Source: Duganella sp. SG902 (GTDB lineage: Bacteria; Pseudomonadota; Gammaproteobacteria; Burkholderiales; Burkholderiaceae_D). From it: a stretch of DNA of 64,000 nucleotides. The notes beneath the pieces were generated by a model that was given only the letters and a program-made list of their open reading frames with translations, did not search any database and was not told the origin of the DNA. The translations under genes and the position numbers were made by a program. Where the stretch lies: NCBI RefSeq assembly GCF_013376005.1, contig NZ_JABMJK010000002.1, forward strand, positions 434,001 to 498,000. Direction: 5' to 3'. This document shows, one piece after another, positions 9,288 to 17,036 of this stretch (its first letter is position 1; each line of letters begins with the position of its first letter).

Positions 9288-9400
9288 GTAAGCATGGAGA
9301 GTAACATTTTGCTTGTCGCCAAAGTACGCGAAATATCACAGCCTTGGATGTGCCTGTGCTTGTATCATGAGAGTCTGTCTTTTCTCATCGGGAGCCCCGG

Positions 9401-9724
9401 ATGGCCGCGAATGCGGAGTTTGTCAGTTATATTGAAGAACAGCTTGCGCCGCTGGGCTTCTTGAGTGTCGGACGGTTTTTCGGGGGGCGCGCCATCAGTT
9501 GTCATGGTCAGCAGTTCGCGTGGATCATCGATAGTACGCTTTATTTGCGCGTCAGCGATGCCACCCGCGCGGAGTTTGAGGCGCACGGCGCGCAGCCGTT
9601 CAAATACATGACCAGGAAGGGCGAAGTCACCGTCCGCAAATTCTACACCGCCCCCGAGTTCCTGCTTGACGATCCCGAACAACTCTTAAACTGGTGTCGC
9701 CGCGCAATTCGGGGTCAGCTCTGA
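9401..9724 (+). CDS. TfoX/Sxy N-terminal domain protein
   Basis: 107 aa, about the length of the stand-alone TfoX-N domain. FVSYIEEQLAPLGFLSVGRFFGGRA and the later YMTRKGEVTVRKFYTAPEFLLD are characteristic. TfoX-N proteins are linked to competence regulation in gammaproteobacteria, but short forms like this have no assigned role. ATG follows GGGAG. The last residues (AIRGQL) and the TGA stop are encoded inside the left inverted repeat of the 9707-9893 element, so the element appears to have replaced or trimmed the original C-terminus. Confidence 0.8.
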   Translation: MAANAEFVSYIEEQLAPLGFLSVGRFFGGRAISCHGQQFAWIIDSTLYLRVSDATRAEFEAHGAQPFKYMTRKGEVTVRKFYTAPEFLLDDPEQLLNWCRRAIRGQL

Positions 9725-9893
9725 CATTCGGACACGCACGCATCCTCTTTGAGGATTATCAATACGGTCGCCCACATATGCGCTACCGCAAATGCGCGAT
9801 TTCTGCTGAATCAAACTAGCATTATCTATGGCGTATTTTGATCTACATCAAAAGTGTGAACTGCTTGTCCGAATGTCAGAGCTGACCCCGAAT
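9707..9893. mobile_element. 187-bp element bounded by 28-bp perfect inverted repeats (MITE-like)
   Basis: The arms at 9707-9734 and 9866-9893 are identical in inverted orientation over 28 of 28 positions, with GGGGTCAG near each outer edge. The 131-nt interior has no gene, is more AT-rich and contains an FNR/Anr-type box. The element lies between the convergent TfoX-N and M20 genes. The same terminal sequence recurs at 29284-29310. No transposase is in the window. A non-autonomous element or an IR-bounded remnant is inferred. Confidence 0.6.
9836..9853. promoter_or_regulatory. FNR/Anr-type binding site inside the inverted-repeat element
   Basis: TTTTGAT-CTAC-ATCAAAA contains the exact FNR consensus TTGAT-N4-ATCAA with two extra matched bases on each side. 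Both flanking genes converge on it, so no adjacent start codon is in a position to be controlled. Confidence 0.5.
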
Positions 9894-9895
9894 GG

Positions 9896-11194
9896 TTAGC
9901 GCGTCAAGCGGTACAGCAGGATCGCGGTGCGGATGGTGGCGCGTTCGATGGAGGCGATCTCCAGATCCTCGTCCGGCGAATGCGCGCCGTTACCGGTGGC
10001 GCCCAGGCCGTCCAGGCTGTCGAGCAGCGGCGCGACGAATTGCACGTCGCCGGCGCCACGCTGGCCCGGCGGCAGGGCTGGGATATCGCCCAGTCCGGCA
10101 TCCTTGCTGGCCTGCGAGTAGGCCTTCAGCACCGCCAGGTTGCCGGGCGTGGGCGACATCGGCGGGTAGGCATCATGGAAGGTGATGCTGGCACTGGTGC
10201 CCGGTAGGTTCTGCGCGACGATGGCTTTCATCTTGGCGTGCGCGCGGTCGCGCTGTTCGTAGCTCAGGTAGCGCAGGTCGCCTTCCACCGTGGCGGTCCG
10301 CGAAATGACATTGCTCTTGCCGGCCGCCTGACCCACCGTCCCCAGCGCATTGGTGCTGGCCTCCGTGCCGCCCACAATCAAGCCGGGGCTGAAGGTCAGG
10401 TCCGGCTCCATCACTTGCTGGCGGAAGCTGTCGACTATGCGCGCCGCTTCGTAGATCGCGCCATAGCCGGCATTCTCCGTGAAGATGCCGCTGGAGTGGC
10501 CCTGTTTGCCGCTGACCTTCAGCTCCCACGATGACGAGGCGCGGCGGCCGATGGTGCCGGTGTCCTTGCCGTCCTTGTTGCGCACCGTGGCCTCGAAGGC
10601 GAGGGCGATGTCGCTGCGCTTGGCGGCGTTGATCATGTCGGCGCGCGAGATGTCGATCGGGTCACCGGCGTTTTCCTCGTCGCCGCTGAACACCACGGTG
10701 ATCGTGGTGTTATCCAGCGCGCCCACGCGGTGTAGCGCGCGCAGCGCTTCGATGATGATGACGTCACCACCTTTCATGTCGTTGACGCCCTGGCCCCTCA
10801 CGCGGTCGCCGTTGCGCTGCCACAGCTGCACCGGGCTGTCTTTTTCAAACACGGTGTCGAGATGGCCGATCAGCAGCAGGCGCTTGCCTTGCTTGCCTTC
10901 GCGCGTGGCGATCAAATGGCCGGCGCGCTGCATCGCGGGCGGCATGTCGGACCAGCGGGTGGTGAAGCCGAGCGCCGCGAACTGCTCGCCAAACAGCTTG
11001 CCTACCGCGCGCACGCCTTCGTGGTTCATGGTGCCGCTGTTGATGTTGACCGAGCGTTCCAGCAGTTCCAGTCCCTGCGCCGAATGCGCCTTAACTTCCG
11101 CGACGATCTTCTGCTCGGTGGCCGACAGGCCCTCGGCGCGCGCCGCGCCTAACATCAAGGCCAGCACCGCAAACGCGAACGGTTTCAACTTCAT
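9896..11194 (-). CDS. Secreted M20 family metallopeptidase (carboxypeptidase G2-like)
   Basis: 432 aa from ATG 11194, chosen because GGAGGA sits 7 nt upstream; an upstream ATG at 11209 overlaps that site. A signal peptide is visible (MKLKPFAFAVLALMLGAARA). Zinc ligands and catalytic residues of M20 enzymes are present: IGHLDTVF near residue 110, GVNDMKGG near 140 and SGDEENAG near 172, with a dimerisation domain in the middle. Such enzymes release C-terminal glutamate or other amino acids from folates or peptides. Substrate is not predictable here. The stop codon lies 3 nt beyond the inverted-repeat element. Confidence 0.88.
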   Translation of the reverse strand: MKLKPFAFAVLALMLGAARAEGLSATEQKIVAEVKAHSAQGLELLERSVNINSGTMNHEGVRAVGKLFGEQFAALGFTTRWSDMPPAMQRAGHLIATREGKQGKRLLLIGHLDTVFEKDSPVQLWQRNGDRVRGQGVNDMKGGDVIIIEALRALHRVGALDNTTITVVFSGDEENAGDPIDISRADMINAAKRSDIALAFEATVRNKDGKDTGTIGRRASSSWELKVSGKQGHSSGIFTENAGYGAIYEAARIVDSFRQQVMEPDLTFSPGLIVGGTEASTNALGTVGQAAGKSNVISRTATVEGDLRYLSYEQRDRAHAKMKAIVAQNLPGTSASITFHDAYPPMSPTPGNLAVLKAYSQASKDAGLGDIPALPPGQRGAGDVQFVAPLLDSLDGLGATGNGAHSPDEDLEIASIERATIRTAILLYRLTR

Positions 11195-11233
11195 GCGACA
11201 TTCCTCCATGGATGGTATGCCGACGATTGTAGC

Positions 11234-11656
11234 TCAGCCCTGCGCCGATGCGGGCAGGCCGAATACGTGATCGAAGGCCAGGCTGAAGATGTAGGTGTAG
11301 ATCATGAAGAAGATCAGTAGACCGATGTCCAGCACCAGCGCTTCCCACAGTGAGATGTTGAGCCACCACGCGAACAACGGCACCAGCACCAGCAGCAGTC
11401 CGCCCTCGAAGCCGATGGCGTGGGCGGCGCGGCGTTTCCAGTCGCGGCCGCGCTTGGCTTGGCGCGCTTCCCATGCCTCAAACATGGTGTTGAACGCGAA
11501 GTTCCACACGATGGCGATCAGCGAGGAGGCGACGGCGGCGGTGCCCGCGTGGCCCGCGTCGTGTCCGCCCATGAGCATCAGGCCAGTGCTGGTGAGGCCG
11601 ATGGCGATGGTTTCAAACAGGGAGACGTAGACGACTTTGCGTTTCAGGCCTTGCAT
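11234..11656 (-). CDS. PACE family efflux transporter (AceI-like)
   Basis: 140 aa with four transmembrane helices arranged as two tandem BTP (bacterial transmembrane pair) domains, the PACE architecture. The glutamate known to be essential in AceI is present at position 15 (VSLFETIAIG). WNFAFNTMFEAWEARQ closes the first half. PACE proteins export biocides such as chlorhexidine by proton antiport across the inner membrane. A LysR gene is divergent from it with a 90-nt gap, as in the aceI/aceR arrangement, so that regulator probably controls it. Confidence 0.88.
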   Translation of the reverse strand: MQGLKRKVVYVSLFETIAIGLTSTGLMLMGGHDAGHAGTAAVASSLIAIVWNFAFNTMFEAWEARQAKRGRDWKRRAAHAIGFEGGLLLVLVPLFAWWLNISLWEALVLDIGLLIFFMIYTYIFSLAFDHVFGLPASAQG

Positions 11657-11746
11657 GCGGGGATTTCCTCTTTGGTGACAACGATGCGCATCATATGCAA
11701 GGATTCTTGATCGATAAAGTCAGCTGCTTTCAGTTTTTCTGATAGC

Positions 11747-12667
11747 ATGGGCCACATGGCTTTCTCATCCGATAACATTGCGGTCTTTCTTGCGGTGCTG
11801 GACCACGGCTCCTTCTCGGCCGCCGCGCGCGCGTTGGGACGGGTGCCGTCGGCGGTCAGCATGGCGATCGCGCAGCTGGAGGCGGAGCTCGATCTCACGC
11901 TGTTCGAGCGCAGTTCGCGCGAGGTGCGGCCGACCGAATCGGCGCGCGCGCTGGAGGCGGAGGCGCGCCAGATGGCGGGCCAGTTGCGCCGCCTGCAGGC
12001 GCACGCGCTGTCGCTGCACCAAGGCCTTGAGCGCCGCCTGACGCTGGCGATCGCGCCGCAGTTGTTGTCGGCAGCTTGGAGTGAGCCGCTGGCGCGGCTG
12101 GCGGAGGAATTCCCTTCGCTGGAGGTGGAGGTGCTGTCGGCGCCGCAGGAGGACGCGCTGCGCATGCTGCACGAGGGCGCGGCGCAGCTGGCGCTGATCT
12201 ACGAGCGGCCCGGCGTGGACGAGCACGAGAGTTTTCAGGAGCTGGGCAGCGAGGTGCTGGTGCCGGTGATATCGCCGCGCCATCCGCTGGCGCTGGAACG
12301 CAAGGGCGGTGTGCGGCTGGAGGATTTGCTCGACGTGCGGCAGATCGCCATCGCCAGCCGCGACATGGCGGATGCCGACCAGCGCGTGCTCATTTCGCGC
12401 AAGCTGTGGCGCACCGACAGCCACCTGGCCACGCTGAGCCTGGTGCGCGCCGGCGTGGGCTGGGCCTATCTGCCGCTGCGCCAGGTGGCGCCGTTGCTGG
12501 AGCGCGGCGAGTTGCTGCACATCGGCTTCGCGCACATGAGCAATGAGCTGCGGTTGTGGGTGGACGTGGTGTGGCGTAACGACCAGCCGCTGGGCCTGGG
12601 CGCCAAGCGCCTGATCGCGCTGATGCAGGATATCGCCGGTTTGGAGGCGCGACAGCCGCAGAAGTGA
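11747..12667 (+). CDS. LysR-type transcriptional regulator, divergent from the PACE gene
   Basis: 306 aa. An N-terminal winged helix-turn-helix (FLAVLDHGSFSAAARALGRVPSAVSMAIAQLE) is followed by a LysR substrate-binding domain ending in VDVVWRNDQPLGLGAKRLI. ATG 11747 and ATG 11756 are both plausible; neither has a strong Shine-Dalgarno. By analogy with AceR it probably activates the divergent transporter in response to a biocide-like or polyamine-like ligand. This is inference from gene arrangement. dsbA follows 35 nt downstream on the same strand. Confidence 0.88.
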   Translation: MGHMAFSSDNIAVFLAVLDHGSFSAAARALGRVPSAVSMAIAQLEAELDLTLFERSSREVRPTESARALEAEARQMAGQLRRLQAHALSLHQGLERRLTLAIAPQLLSAAWSEPLARLAEEFPSLEVEVLSAPQEDALRMLHEGAAQLALIYERPGVDEHESFQELGSEVLVPVISPRHPLALERKGGVRLEDLLDVRQIAIASRDMADADQRVLISRKLWRTDSHLATLSLVRAGVGWAYLPLRQVAPLLERGELLHIGFAHMSNELRLWVDVVWRNDQPLGLGAKRLIALMQDIAGLEARQPQK

Positions 12668-12702
12668 TACCCTGCTGTCTTTGCCCTGTTAGAGGAAGAT
12701 TT

Positions 12703-13362
12703 ATGCGTTTGCTGAAGATTGCCCTGGTAGTGGCTGGCCTGTGCGCCGCCACCGCGTTTGCTTCGCCTACCGCGCCGCGCAATGGCGCCGAGTACACCAC
12801 CCTGAAGAACCCGCAGCCGGTGCAGGCGCAGGGCAAGAAGGTGGAGGTGATCGAGTTCTTCATGTATCACTGCCCGGCGTGCTACGCGCTGGAACCAGCC
12901 ATGCTGGAGTGGGTGAAGAAGCAGGGTGACAACATCAGCTTCCGCCGCATCCACCTGCCGCTGACCGGCGAGAACGATCCGGAAGCGCATATGTTCCTGA
13001 CGCTGGAGGCGATGAAGCTGGAAGAGCAGCTGCATGCCAAGATCCTCACCACCTGGCACGTCGAGCGCAAGCGCTTGAAGAGCGATGCGGACAATATCGA
13101 CTGGGCCGTGAAGAATGGCATCGACAAGGAGAAGTTCACCGCCACCTACAATTCGTTCGCGGTGATGACGCGCCTGAAAGGCGCCGGCCGCGTGGCGGCG
13201 GCGTATGAGGTGAACAGCACGCCGACCATGGTGGTGGCGGGCCGCTATCTCACCAACCCGACCATGGTGGACGCCAGCAACCCTGGCATCCCGCGCGCGC
13301 AACTGGGCGCGGCCACGCTGCAGGTCCTGGATGCGCTGGTCGCGCAGGCGCGCGGCAAGTAA
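12703..13362 (+). CDS. dsbA: Periplasmic thiol:disulfide oxidoreductase DsbA
   Basis: 219 aa from ATG 12703 (AGAGGAAG upstream). A signal peptide ends near TAFA-SPTAP. The thioredoxin fold carries the active site HCPACYALEP near residue 57, so the dipeptide between the cysteines is Pro-Ala instead of the usual Pro-His. The cis-proline loop is STPTMVV. DsbA introduces disulfides into exported proteins. It is convergent with the GNAT gene with a 6-nt gap. DsbL-type paralogues also vary at this dipeptide, so DsbA versus DsbL is not settled. Confidence 0.9.
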   Translation: MRLLKIALVVAGLCAATAFASPTAPRNGAEYTTLKNPQPVQAQGKKVEVIEFFMYHCPACYALEPAMLEWVKKQGDNISFRRIHLPLTGENDPEAHMFLTLEAMKLEEQLHAKILTTWHVERKRLKSDADNIDWAVKNGIDKEKFTATYNSFAVMTRLKGAGRVAAAYEVNSTPTMVVAGRYLTNPTMVDASNPGIPRAQLGAATLQVLDALVAQARGK

Positions 13363-13368
13363 GTTTAT

Positions 13369-13881
13369 CTACAGGTGACATTGGTACAGGTGGGAGGCGT
13401 GTTCCTCGCCGTTCACCTGCACCACGTGCGGCGCGGCCAGCGCGTCGCGCGTGAAGCCATACTTCTCCAGGATGCGCCGCGAACCCAGGTTCCGCGGCGA
13501 GATCCATGCACTCAGCACGCGCAGCCCGTACTGCGCGCGCGCCAATTCCACCAGATGTTCCAACGCCAGGCTGCCCAGCCCCTTGCGCGCTTCGCTGTGC
13601 GCGATGCGATAACCCACCTCGCCGGTGCCGGCCGCGCGATCGATGTGGCGCAGATTGGCGCGGCCGACGATGACGGCGCCGTCGTCGCTGGTCAGCACGC
13701 ACGGGTGCATGGCGCCGGCGTTGTGGCTGTCGAGGTAGTCGGCGATGTGCGCGCCCACGCCGGCCCGCGAGTAGAACGCCGGACTGCGCGCCTCAACGTG
13801 CTGTTCGAACCACGCGCGGTTGGCCAGCTCGAACGCCAGCAGGCGCTCGACGTCATCCACCTGCAGCGTGCGGATCTTCAT
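13369..13881 (-). CDS. GNAT family N-acetyltransferase (RimJ/RimL type)
   Basis: 170 aa. The acetyl-CoA loop and RimJ/RimL-type pattern are seen in HSEARKGLGSLALEHLVELA and the closing NLGSRRILEKYGFTRD. These enzymes acetylate protein N-termini, ribosomal proteins or small amines; the target is unknown. The start ATG overlaps the stop of the upstream hydrolase (ATGA), indicating translational coupling. Last gene of a three-gene minus-strand operon. Confidence 0.88.
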   Translation of the reverse strand: MKIRTLQVDDVERLLAFELANRAWFEQHVEARSPAFYSRAGVGAHIADYLDSHNAGAMHPCVLTSDDGAVIVGRANLRHIDRAAGTGEVGYRIAHSEARKGLGSLALEHLVELARAQYGLRVLSAWISPRNLGSRRILEKYGFTRDALAAPHVVQVNGEEHASHLYQCHL

Positions 13882-14816
13882 GGATGGGCGGCGAGGTAGG
13901 CCAGCATGTGCTGGTTGAACAGCGCCGCCTGTTCCATCTGCGGCAGGTGGCCCGACTGGTCGATCTCGGTATAGGTCAGCGACGGTATGGCCTTGCGGAT
14001 GCGCGCCGCCTGCGCCACCGGGATCACCGGGTCCTGCTTGCCCCAGATCAGATGCACCGGCGTGCCGGCCTTGGCGATGCTGGCGTAGATGGCGTCGAAG
14101 TTTTCACGCGACAGGCTTAAACGCGAACGGTACAGCGCGCGGCCGAAGCCATGGAACTCCATCTGCGGCCGATAGCGCTCGGCCCAGCCGGGGAATTGTT
14201 CGGGATGCAGGAAGTCGCTGCTCTGGTTGTCCGCCATGGTGGGCACGGCGGTGGTCTGGAACAGGTAGGGGCCGAGCCATGGCGCCGCCATGTGCCACGG
14301 GATGGTCGGCGCGCTGTTCGACGGATCGACCAGATTCAAGGTGCGCACGCGCTGCGGATGGGTGGCTGTGTAGTGGGCCGTCACGTAGCCGCCGAACGAC
14401 AGCCCGAACAAATCGATCTTGCCGTCCACCTTGAGCGCCTTGAGCAGCTCGTCCAGCTGGCGATCGTAGAAGGCGCCGTCGTAGGCGGCATCCGGCCGGT
14501 CGGACATGCCGCGGCCGAACAGGTCGTAGCGGATCACGCGGTAGCCGGCGTCGCGCAAGGCGGCGAAGGTCGGGTCCCAGATGTAGGACGGGACCGAGAA
14601 CCCGTGCACCAGCACGGCCACGCGGCCATCATCCGGCCCGGCGGCTTCGTAGTGGGTGACGCCGTCGCTGAGGGTGACGTAGGCGCCAGGCGTGCCGTCG
14701 TGCTCACGGACGGCGGCGGTGAGCGCGCGCCGCTCCGGATTGCGGTCGTGGTGATAGCCTGCGAGGCCGGCGGCGGCCAGCACCACCGCCAGCAAGACCC
14801 AGCGCAGCCGGTTCAT
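13878..14816 (-). CDS. Membrane-anchored or exported alpha/beta hydrolase
   Basis: 312 aa. An N-terminal hydrophobic segment (VLLAVVLAAAGLAGY) suggests an anchor or signal. The alpha/beta hydrolase core shows VLVHGFSVPSYIWDP (oxyanion region), nucleophile elbow FGLSFGG near residue 140, acid DPVIPV and catalytic His in QSGHLPQME. Substrate cannot be assigned. It starts 2 nt after the small gene upstream and overlaps the GNAT gene by 4 nt. Confidence 0.85.
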   Translation of the reverse strand: MNRLRWVLLAVVLAAAGLAGYHHDRNPERRALTAAVREHDGTPGAYVTLSDGVTHYEAAGPDDGRVAVLVHGFSVPSYIWDPTFAALRDAGYRVIRYDLFGRGMSDRPDAAYDGAFYDRQLDELLKALKVDGKIDLFGLSFGGYVTAHYTATHPQRVRTLNLVDPSNSAPTIPWHMAAPWLGPYLFQTTAVPTMADNQSSDFLHPEQFPGWAERYRPQMEFHGFGRALYRSRLSLSRENFDAIYASIAKAGTPVHLIWGKQDPVIPVAQAARIRKAIPSLTYTEIDQSGHLPQMEQAALFNQHMLAYLAAHP

Positions 14817-14818
14817 TT

Positions 14819-15001
14819 TCAGTTGACGGTGAAGCGGGCGGGAATCTCGATGCCGCCGTTGCGCGCCGCTTCGGCGTACGCCCGCAGTTCGGCGATGACG
14901 GCGTCCAGTTGCTCCTGGCCGGGATTGGCCTGGAAGTGTTTGATGCGCTCGTTCATGAGCGTGATTTGCTTGCTCCAGTCCAGACGATTCGTTTTGCTCA
15001 T
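14819..15001 (-). CDS. Small hypothetical protein
   Basis: 60 aa from ATG 15001, preceded by CCGGAG; an upstream in-frame start at 15037 lacks this signal. The sequence MSKTNRLDWSKQITLMNERI leads into a helical, Gln/Glu-rich middle and ends in IEIPARFTVN. Probably cytosolic and mostly alpha-helical. Family not recognised. It is first in an operon with the hydrolase and GNAT genes. Confidence 0.6.
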   Translation of the reverse strand: MSKTNRLDWSKQITLMNERIKHFQANPGQEQLDAVIAELRAYAEAARNGGIEIPARFTVN

Positions 15002-15058
15002 GTGTACTCCGGTTTGTAAAAAATCAGTATAGAGCAAATGGCAAAATTGTGGCGTGGT

Positions 15059-15766
15059 TTAGCGTTTTACGCCACGCAGGAATAGGTCCAGTCCCTCGGC
15101 GGCGCGGGCGCGCAGCTCGTCCATGGTCGGCGTTTGCTCGGCTGGGAACAGCATCCGGGTGATCGGGTCGCCCATGATGCAGTTGGTCAGGAATACCGGC
15201 AGCAGCTCCGGCCGGACGTCGCTGCGCAGCTGGGCGCGGATGTCGGGACGGGCGAAGAAACGGCCCAGTTGTTCGCGCGTGCGCTGCGGGCCGGCCTTGT
15301 AGAAGGTCTCGGCCAGCTCCGGCGTGGTGCGCGCCTCGGCCACCACCATCCGGTGCAGGCTGCAGAAGGTGGGCAGGGAGATCAGTTCCAGGAAGCGCAG
15401 CGCGAAATCGTGGAGGATCTCCTCCATCGGGCGCGGATCGGTTTCCATGCTCTCCATGCCGCCGAAGAAGCGCGCGCGGCCGTCGGTGATCACGGCGTTC
15501 AGCAACCCGGCCTTGCCGCCGAATTTGACGTAGATGGTGCGCACCGCCACGTGGGCTTCGCGCGCGATCATTTCCAGGCTGACCTTGCTGTAGCCTTTTT
15601 CCAGGAACAGCTGGCCGGCCGTGTGCAGCAGGGCGGCGCGGCGGGCGGCCTTGTCGGCCGCGCGGGGGCGGCCCGCCGCCTTGCCGAAGCAGGGCGAGTC
15701 GGGAGCGTAGTTGCCGTCGGGGCAATCTTGCTCGTCCGGCACGTCAGTGAGGTCAGTGATAGTCAT
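15059..15766 (-). CDS. TetR/AcrR family repressor of the divergent efflux operon
   Basis: 235 aa. The N-terminal helix-turn-helix (about residues 40-85) reads RRAALLHTAGQLFLEKGYSKVSLEMIA followed by VRTIYVKFGGKAGLL. The C-terminal ligand domain is of the AcrR type. A Cys-containing extension of about 35 residues precedes the DNA-binding domain. It is divergent from emrA-emrB-OMF genes, and a 24-bp palindrome in the shared gap is the likely operator. Local autorepression and drug-induced release are inferred. Confidence 0.88.
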   Translation of the reverse strand: MTITDLTDVPDEQDCPDGNYAPDSPCFGKAAGRPRAADKAARRAALLHTAGQLFLEKGYSKVSLEMIAREAHVAVRTIYVKFGGKAGLLNAVITDGRARFFGGMESMETDPRPMEEILHDFALRFLELISLPTFCSLHRMVVAEARTTPELAETFYKAGPQRTREQLGRFFARPDIRAQLRSDVRPELLPVFLTNCIMGDPITRMLFPAEQTPTMDELRARAAEGLDLFLRGVKR

Positions 15767-15809
15767 GGCGCGTGAATGATAGCGAATGCCGTCATGCTAG
15801 TCCAAAAAA

Positions 15810-15833
15810 AAATGAAATGCAATCGTTTCATTT
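15810..15833. promoter_or_regulatory. Predicted TetR operator, AAATGAAA-N8-TTTCATTT
   Basis: A perfect 8+8 inverted repeat with 8-nt spacer sits immediately before the TTGACT -35 hexamer (15835-15840) of the forward promoter. A further ATTTCATTT half-site occurs near 15873. It lies 43 nt from the TetR start codon. Confidence 0.65.
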
Positions 15834-15834
15834 C

Positions 15835-15862
15835 TTGACTTTGGTTGGAAACTGGCGATAAT
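15835..15862 (+). promoter_or_regulatory. Promoter of the emrA-emrB-OMF operon
   Basis: TTGACT (15835-15840), 16-nt spacer, GATAAT (15857-15862); an alternative register gives TAATGC with an 18-nt spacer. It adjoins the 24-bp palindrome on its upstream side. Confidence 0.6.
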
Positions 15863-15897
15863 GCTCCTATCTCATTTCATTTTCCCGGAGCTTCCTC

Positions 15898-17022
15898 ATG
15901 TCCACCCAAGAACAAAAACTCAGTGCCGTGCCTCCCGCTCCAGCCGCGCCAGCCGCCGCTCCGGACACGCAGACCAAGCAACCGAACCGCCGCGTGCTGG
16001 TGGTGGCAGCCATCATCGCGCTGGCCGCGTTGGCCGCCGGTGGCCGCATGTGGTATCGCAGCCATTTCTATGTCGAGACCGAGAATGCCTACGTGGCCGG
16101 CCACGTGCACCCGGTGTCGACCCGTATCGCCGGCGTGGTGACCAAGGTGCTGATCGACGATAACCAGCTGGTCAAGGAAGGCGATGTGATCGCCGAGCTG
16201 GATCCGTTCGACCAGGGCGTGAAAGTGGAGCAGATCCAGGCGCAGATCGCCTCGGCCCAGCAGCAGGTCACGCAGGCTGACGCGCAGATCGCGCAGGTGC
16301 AGGCCCAGGCCAGCGCCGCCGCCGCCCAAGTGGCGCAGTCGGAAGCGCAACTGGTGCGCGCCAAGCAGGATGCCGAGCGTTTCGGCCAACTGTATAACAG
16401 CCAGATGAAGGCCGTGTCGAAGGCCGAGCTGGATGCCGCCATCGCCGCGCGCGCCAGCGCCACCGCCGACGTCGCCGCGCGCAAGGACAGCGCCGCCGCC
16501 GCCAAGGCGCAAATCGCCTCGGCCAAGTCGGCGCGCGAAGTGCTGAACGCGCAGATCGCCGTGCTGCAAGTGCAGTTGAAGGACGCCCAGCAGCAACTGG
16601 CCTACAACAAGATCCTGGCGCCGGTGTCGGGCCGCATCGGCAAGCGCACCATCGAGGTGGGCCAGCGCGTGCAGCCGGGCCAGCAACTGACCGCCATCGT
16701 GCAGGAGAACGTTTGGCTGACCGCCAACTTCAAGGAAACCCAGCTGGCGGACATGAAGGTCGGCCAGGAAGTCAAAGTGACCATCGACGCGATCCCGGGC
16801 AAGGAACTGATCGGCAAGGTGGACAGCTTCTCGCCAGCGTCGGGCGCGCAGTTCGCGCTGCTGCCGGCCGATAACGCCACCGGCAACTTCACCAAGATCG
16901 TGCAGCGCGTGCCGGTCAAGATCACCTTCAAGCCGGAAGACGTGAAAGCCCTGAGCGGCCGCCTGGTGCCGGGCATGTCGGCGATCGCTGAAGTGGCGAT
17001 CAACCAGAAAGAAGCTCACTAA
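15898..17022 (+). CDS. emrA: HlyD/EmrA family membrane fusion protein
   Basis: 374 aa. A disordered Pro/Ala N-terminus, one inner-membrane helix (VLVVAAIIALAALAAGG), then a lipoyl/barrel-sandwich half (ENAYVAGHVHPVSTRIAGVV), a long Gln/Ala coiled coil (about residues 115-230) and the second half (ILAPVSGRIGKRTIEVGQRV). It bridges the EmrB pump and an outer-membrane channel. SD CCCGGAG precedes the start. First gene of a three-gene tripartite exporter operon under the divergent TetR. Confidence 0.92.
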   Translation: MSTQEQKLSAVPPAPAAPAAAPDTQTKQPNRRVLVVAAIIALAALAAGGRMWYRSHFYVETENAYVAGHVHPVSTRIAGVVTKVLIDDNQLVKEGDVIAELDPFDQGVKVEQIQAQIASAQQQVTQADAQIAQVQAQASAAAAQVAQSEAQLVRAKQDAERFGQLYNSQMKAVSKAELDAAIAARASATADVAARKDSAAAAKAQIASAKSAREVLNAQIAVLQVQLKDAQQQLAYNKILAPVSGRIGKRTIEVGQRVQPGQQLTAIVQENVWLTANFKETQLADMKVGQEVKVTIDAIPGKELIGKVDSFSPASGAQFALLPADNATGNFTKIVQRVPVKITFKPEDVKALSGRLVPGMSAIAEVAINQKEAH

Positions 17023-17036
17023 TCAGGGAGCCTCTC

